Assembly (NCBI GenBank): GCA_000697665.1
Contig: KL197710.1
Coordinates: 1,341,837-1,405,836, forward strand
From: Jaapia argillacea MUCL 33604
Lineage: Eukaryota; Basidiomycota; Agaricomycetes; Jaapiales; Jaapiaceae
DNA length: 64,000 nucleotides
Direction: 5' to 3'
This document shows, in pieces, positions 58,044 to 64,000 of this stretch. A program made the translations under genes and the position numbers. How positions within the stretch are numbered: position 1 is the stretch's first letter; each line of letters opens with the position of its first letter. The notes under the pieces were generated by a model. That model was not told where the DNA came from. It was given only the letters and a program-made list of their open reading frames with translations, and ran no database searches.

Positions 58044-61000
58044 ATGTCCGTTTCATCCAGCAGCGATGTCGCGAATTTATTCACGCCGACAAAGCCAAAA
58101 CATTCCAATGGCGTTGTTCTCGAAACAACGCTGGTACCTCAGACGCCAGAGCCCCCTCAGAAGGGTCCATCTCGCTTCCTTTTTGTATCTCTGCCTGTTC
58201 TGTCTGCTTCCGAAAAGGAACTGTACAAGACCGGGAAGGAGTTGGGCTTTGAAGTTGACCCTGAGGACGAGGACGATCTTGAAAGGCTACAGGAGATCAA
58301 GGGCGAGTACGATGACGGTCACGTTTTGTATTACTTCGCCTGTCGTCGAGATGGTATTTGCCGTAAGGTCAGTAGTCCATTGATATGTTGTGATGAGAGA
58401 GTTGACGCGTTTCTCTATGTTGGCTTCAGTACACCAAAAGGCAAATCCAAGCAACTCGACGTGAACTCATCTATAACTATGGTCTGTCTTTGTCTGCAGT
58501 CCAGGCGACCGTTACTCCTTCTCTACATCTGATGCTCTGTTACTTAGATCTGGCGAAGAGAACAGGAACACTTTCCCCTTTCGACCCCTCTGCACACTAT
58601 GTTCACCCCGACTCCCGTGTCCGGATCGTCATTAATATCAACAAGAGCCGACCTACCGCCCGAGGCGGTCCATCCACCAGGTCTAAGCCCGTGACCCGGC
58701 GCACCCGCGCTCAGAGCAAACCGGACAAGCATGAAGAAACAGTCCCAGCCACCGATGAAGAAGATGAGTTGGGGATGGGTGCGAGTGATGAAGACTATCA
58801 CATGGAAGAAGGAACGCCCATACCGACGAGGAAGAGCGCCAGGACTGGTGCTGTTGGGGCAAACAAGAGGAGCATCAGGGTCTTACCATTCAGTCCCAAG
58901 AAGACGAGATCTAAAGGATTCATTGTTCATGATTCCGATGAGGAAGATAGCGATGTCGAGGAACAGCAGCCTTCCCGCAGGTCAACTCGGAATCGGAAGT
59001 CGGCCAAAGCCAATCTCGCCGATGATGATTACGTAGAAGACGAAATCTACGAGCTCGACAGCGAGGATGAGATTTCTCTCAAAAGAGTGCAAATCCCGAA
59101 GAATTCCAAGAAACGAACAAATGTTTACGGTAAGGCCGCACGGCCTGCGTATGGTCACATCCGTGTAATCGCCGACCTGGATTACGACCCTTACCCGGAT
59201 GAGGATAACGAAGCCCTTCGAGCTCATCGCGATACTTGCGAGAAGTGCCATTCCGCTCCTGCTCATCTGTTAGAGGCTCAGAAGAAGAAGGGGAAAGGGA
59301 AAAGGAAACAGAGCGTCGACGAAGACGAAGAATCAGAGGATGACATCTCCAAATTTGGAGGATGGGTGCGGTGGTGAGTTTTCTCTTCCTCGCTTGCGTT
59401 CAGACCTTCCATGTCTCACTCTCCCCCTCCGATCAAAGCCTAAAATGTCCAGTCACGGCCCATTGGGGCTGCCTTGCGTCCACGCAGCGAGATGAGATAT
59501 TGAGGGCTGCCCGAGACAGAGACAGGGTCGATTTGCAAGAAAAGCAAGCTGCCAAGGCAGCATTGGACGGAGCGACCGATGGCGACACCCAACCGAAGGA
59601 TATTGTAGTCCCGAAACGCGACGGTCTAACCCCCTACCAGACCACAGAATTCATCTGTGGCTCGTGCATGAAAGGTGGAATATGTATGGGATGCATGGCA
59701 GTCGTCCTCGAACCCGAGGCACCAAAGGTTCCCGCAGAACCGCAGGCGACGAACTCTGGCGAAGGGAACGGCGGAGATGTTGAGATGAAAGATGCACCTA
59801 TCTCATCGACTGCTCCCCTCGAAGACTCGACGGTCGGCCTCCCTCGCGAGCTTCTCTTCCGATGTATAACGTGCAAACGATTGGCCCACTACGAGCATCT
59901 CCCTGTCCCTTCTGGGCAGGACGCCTCGGACTTTCAAGACGCAGTCTCCTTGGCCGAATACTACCAGTCGACGAACCAGTGGAAGTGCGCCGATTGCTCT
60001 TCGTTTACTTATGCTATCGACAAAGTCCTCGCTTGGAGGCCCTACCCTCCCAATGCTGTTGAACCACCCCTTCCTCCTGGCGAGATTCCCAACTATAGAA
60101 GTCCTTTGCCGCGGGAATATCTCGTCAAGTGGGTAGATCGAAGTTACAGGAGGACGCAATGGGTCCCTCACATGTGGTTGCTCTCGGCCTACTCTTCGAG
60201 ATTGAGAAACTTCCTGTCCGTTGGCTCGAAGATCGCTCTGTTGGAAGAGCCTGTTACTGAAGAGCCGGACGCGGATGTAGAGATGACGGAAAAGGGGGAC
60301 GCGGAGAAGGAAATTGGCGAGCGAATCCCCTTTACTGGTGGAGACGATTCCTCCAAAGACGATCTTGCGCGAGAGACTCCGGAACCTTCCTTGCCCACCA
60401 CAGCTATCTCGGATGCGGAACGTCGAATTCCTCTCCAGTGGAAGACAGTCGACCGTGTCTTGGATGTCCTACTCTGGTTCCCTCAGAAGCGCCTTGGCAC
60501 AGGTCGCAAGGGTAAGCAGAAGCAACCTCAGAGGAGGACACGACGCGTCCAAAGTGATGAAGAAGATGAACTGGATGAGGCCGTGGAAGCTGAGCGTACT
60601 GCGGCGTTCGAAGAAGGGGAGCAGCCCAGTGCCGATTTAACTGAGACTGTGGATGAGTGGCAGGATCGGACGGGTGAGATACTGACCTTGGACCACCTCG
60701 ACGAGCTCGTTGATGAAGTGGTATGGGCCTTTATCAAGTGGGATGATCTAGGCTACGATGAGTGTAAGTTACAATGGTTTGCTCTTTCTCCCGCTGACAA
60801 CTGGTTGTCTAGCTACTTGGGATTCACCACCTCGCCGCGGACAACGAGGTTATGCTGCATTCCGCGCTGCCTTCGAACGTTTTATTGCTGCTCGTCAAGT
60901 AGTGGTTCCCGCCAAGTCCAAGGCAGAGTATGCAAAGTTCGACAAACGTGTCGAGGATGGGTACAGGAAATTCGCCCTTCGGAGCGGGGCTCAGCCATCT

Positions 61001-64000
61001 TTGGGCCAGAACAAGCAGCTGGCACTCATGCCTTTCCAGGTTTGAACCTACTTCGCCCTACCTCTGCTTCTCTCTCATTCGTCTACATTAGATTGATGGT
61101 GTCAACTGGCTCTGCGATAACTGGTGGAACTTGCAGCACTGTATTCTTGCTGATGAGATGGGCCTGGTAAGTGAAAGTTAATCATACAGTTCGACGTCCA
61201 CTTGACTCCGTTTTTCTCAGGGAAAAACCGTCCAAATCGCATCATTCATCGGGACTATTGTCGATAAATGGGCGGCTTTCCCCGCTCTTGTCGTGGTACC
61301 GAACTCAACGATCACGAATTGGGTCCGTGAATTCGCTCGATGGGCACCTAGACTTCGTGTGGTCCCTTTTTACGGAGAGTCGAAAGCGAGGGAGGTTATC
61401 AAACGGTTTGAGCTCTCCCACAGTCGGAAGGACGCCAAGTCGACCGGCGCCAAATTCCATGTGCTGGTCACCACATATGAATCCTTGATCAATCAAAAGG
61501 ACTTCACGCCGATTTTCAAGAGTGTTCCCCGATGGGAAGTGCTCGTCGTCGACGAGGGCCAGCGACGTGCGTTCTTGTTGTCTATCGGTCCACTTACTTC
61601 TGACTACTTGTCACACTCAGTGAAAAACGACGCTAGCCTGTTATTCAAGCGTTTGAACGAGCTCAACACTATCCATAGGATTATCATGACAGGGGTAAGC
61701 ATAATGCTCAAAGATCTTACACTTCTCTTCTGATCCCTATCGTAGACGCCTCTCAACAACAACATCAGAGAGCTATTCAACCTGATGAACTTCCTTGATC
61801 CCAAAGAGTGGCGCGATCTAGAGGCTCTCGAGAAGGAGTATGAGGTTCTCACCGAGGACCTAGTCAAGGACCTCCACAATCGCCTGAGACCATACTTCTT
61901 GAGACGCATCAAGACGGAGGTTCTTCCGCTACCCCCCAAGGTACGGTACCTCCGATGTCTACCTTGGAAACGATGATTGAACCCCCCGGTAGAACGAAGT
62001 CATCGTTCCCGTCTCCATGACACCCCTTCAAAAGGAAGTCTACCGATCAATCTTGAGTATGCCTCACCTCACTTCTACCCCAGAGTCGCGCTGACGTATC
62101 CCCAGGTCAGAACTTGAATGTTTTGAAACGGTTGACCCAGCCTTCAAGCAGCATCAGCGCCTCGGTATCGAAATCTAATATGAATAACATGCTTATGCAG
62201 TTGCGAAAGTCAGTTCATACTCTTATCGTTGTCCAACGGTTTCTGAGCTATGTAAAGATGCCTTCAGCACCCTTACTTAGTGTCTGAGGATATCGAACCC
62301 CGAGGATTGCCGGCTCAAGAAACACACCACAAGCTCATCGACGGAAGCGCTAAGCTGCGATTATTGAAAGGTTTGTTGCCTAAACTGAAGGCTCGGGGAC
62401 ACCGTGTGCTTTTGTTCAGTCAAGTTCGTTCATATCCTCTTTGTTCCTGACAAAGTATTCACCTCGAGCTCTTCCAGTTTGTGATTGCACTCAACATCGT
62501 GGAGGACTATCTCATTGGTGAAGGTATCAAATACCTACGCTTAGTACGTTAGTCGTTCCGTACGACGCTTTTCCATGCTCACCATCGTGATCCTGTAGGA
62601 TGGTAACACCAAGCAATCAGATCGCCAGAAGGGAATGGACGAGTTTAACAAGCCCGATTCCGACGTGTTCATCTATCTCCTGACAACACGCGCGGGCGGA
62701 GTTGGCATCAACCTCTGGAGCGCGGACACGGTCATCATTTTCGACCCAGATTTCAATCCCCATCAGGTACGTCGGCGACGCCCCGATGCCCGAGATGCAT
62801 TGACAAACTTTTGGCCTTAGGATCTCCAAGTAAGGACCCCCGGATAGCGTGACACTTACAACCACTCATTTACACACCTTTACAGGCGATTGCTCGCGCT
62901 CACCGCTTCGGACAGAAGAAGACATGTCTCGTGTTCAAATTAATGGTCAAAGAGTCCGCAGAAGGTACTATCCCATCCTTTCTTGAACAAGTTTCGGCCT
63001 TAATTATGTTTCATTTCAGAGAGGATCATGCAAACGGGCAAAAAGAAGCTGGTCCTCGACCACCTCATCGTGCAGAAGATGGATGATGAGGACGGTACAG
63101 TAGAGGATGTCCAATCAATTTTGACGTTTGGTGCCCAAGCTCTTTTCGAGGAAGGTGGCGACCAGTCCTCTCGAGACATCACTTGTACGTCAATCGTTTT
63201 TCACCATTATCTCACCTAACATCGCGCCGACAGATACCGACCACGACCTCGACAAACTGATTGAGAAGACTGAAACAGAGGGGGACCAATCAGAAGCCGA
63301 CAAGGCTGGAGCCAACTCTGGTGGTGGATTGTTCGCCTTTGCCAAGATCTGGTCTGCGGATAAGGACACGCTGGAGGAATTGGAAGAGGTCCCCGTTGAC
63401 CAAGGTGACTCGTGGGCACAGACCTTGGAACGGATCACCGCGGAGAAAGAGAGGGTCGTGGCTCAGGAAGTTACTGGTCGAGGAGCACGCCGAAAGGCTG
63501 CACCTGCGTTTGCCCAGGTACGGCTTTAACAGTGGTTTCTAAAGTTATCTTCGTTGACAATTTGGTTTGTCGCATCTTCCAGCAAACTTTGCCTCCAGAA
63601 TTGGAGGACAGCCCCGACAAGAATAAAGACAAGCGTAAGAAGAAGGGACGTAGGTCGAAATCGAGAACGTCAGACGATGACGACGACGACGATTATCGAG
63701 TTCACTTGGGTTCGGGTGCGGCTTCAATTGGAGCCAATTCCGATGGGGAGAGTTCGGACACCACCGCGAGCTTGATGAAAGACGACTTGAAAGGTCTCTC
63801 GCGAGGACCTGGCAAGAAGCATGCCGTTGGGCTCTCCGTGCCATTCGATTCCTTGGCCATGTCCGACGACGAGCCGACGTCTCGGTATCGCGTCGCGGGC
63901 GGTGGTGCGCCCTTGTCGCCTATCCATGCCAACGGCAACGGCAGACGACCAAGACTTGAAGATGATGCCGATTTTTGTGGGTTGTGTGGGAGTGTGCACG
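58044..64000 (+). CDS. PHD/chromodomain/SNF2 chromatin remodeller (Mit1/CHD type), cut at window end
   Basis: ATP-dependent nucleosome remodeller of the CHD/Mi-2 side of the SNF2 family, most like fission-yeast Mit1 of the SHREC heterochromatin complex. The ATG at 58044 gives [19 protein letters not shown]. Long acidic/basic N-terminus; PHD-type cysteines [55 protein letters not shown] and WKCADCSSF. Chromodomain-like [16 protein letters not shown] and [19 protein letters not shown] follow. Helicase motifs: [17 protein letters not shown] (I), [12 protein letters not shown] (II, DEGQ in place of DEAH), [20 protein letters not shown] (III), [36 protein letters not shown] (IV), [18 protein letters not shown] (V) and [20 protein letters not shown] (VI). 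About ten introns. After the helicase come acidic linkers and a Cys pair ([10 protein letters not shown]) at the edge, perhaps another zinc finger. The 3' end lies outside the window. Confidence 0.9.

Overview
The window is nuclear DNA of a filamentous or dimorphic basidiomycete, probably Agaricomycotina. Protein-coding genes are dense, on both strands, and broken by many short GT-AG introns (mostly about 40-85 nt). Intergenic gaps are often under 300 bp. The conserved genes are core eukaryotic ones: RRP5, SF3A2, SLD2, RPN5, mitochondrial mS23, LSG1, SEC8, S-formylglutathione hydrolase and a CHD-type remodeller. I see no CRISPR array, rRNA, convincing tRNA, or transposon or virus-like element.

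Layout. 1-6.3 kb: two tandem 4-coumarate-CoA-ligase-like acyl-CoA ligases on the + strand. The second carries a frameshift, and its promoter and 5' end have been tandemly duplicated. 7.5-12.4 kb: a Kelch plus coiled-coil polarity protein (Tea1/Kel1 type). 12.7-17.9 kb (-): RRP5. 18.1-19.0 kb: SF3A2, with an 8-nt micro-exon. 19.5-22.7 kb (-): a large Pro/Gln/Ser-rich protein I do not recognise. It is divergent from SLD2 (23.7-25.5 kb), and the shared spacer holds a perfect 20-bp CRE/MluI-box palindrome. 26.1-31 kb: an F-box-like protein, then RPN5. 31.1-34.9 kb (-): mS23 and a third acyl-CoA ligase paralogue. 36.3-36.7 kb (-): a small four-exon C2H2 zinc-finger gene. It is divergent, across only 79 bp, from a lipase-like alpha/beta hydrolase (36.8-39.8 kb). 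40.1-42.5 kb (-): an F-box protein with a long N-terminal region. 43.7-45.0 kb: S-formylglutathione hydrolase. 45.3-47.4 kb (-): an FHA-domain protein kinase of Chk2/Cds1 type. 47.6-50.0 kb (-): the LSG1 GTPase. 50.2-51.5 kb: a long LYR-motif protein. 51.5-56.4 kb (-): exocyst SEC8. 56.5-57.8 kb: a lipid-droplet-associated hydrolase. 58.0 kb to the window end: a PHD/chromodomain/SNF2 remodeller (Mit1/CHD type), cut by the window edge.

Most neighbours are unrelated housekeeping genes, and I see no biosynthetic gene cluster. The three acyl-CoA ligases are one recently expanded family; all end in a PTS1 or PTS1-like tripeptide (PRL, SKL, AKL), so they are likely peroxisomal. The most notable gene-level features are extreme exon structures: a start codon alone in an exon (LSG1), 8-nt micro-exons in SF3A2 and in the kinase (where the micro-exon completes the catalytic HRDLK), and a zinc-finger gene whose exons are each too short to stand out. 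Exon joins were deduced by eye from splice sites, reading frame and family motifs, so CDS spans are genomic start-to-stop and internal joins are provisional.
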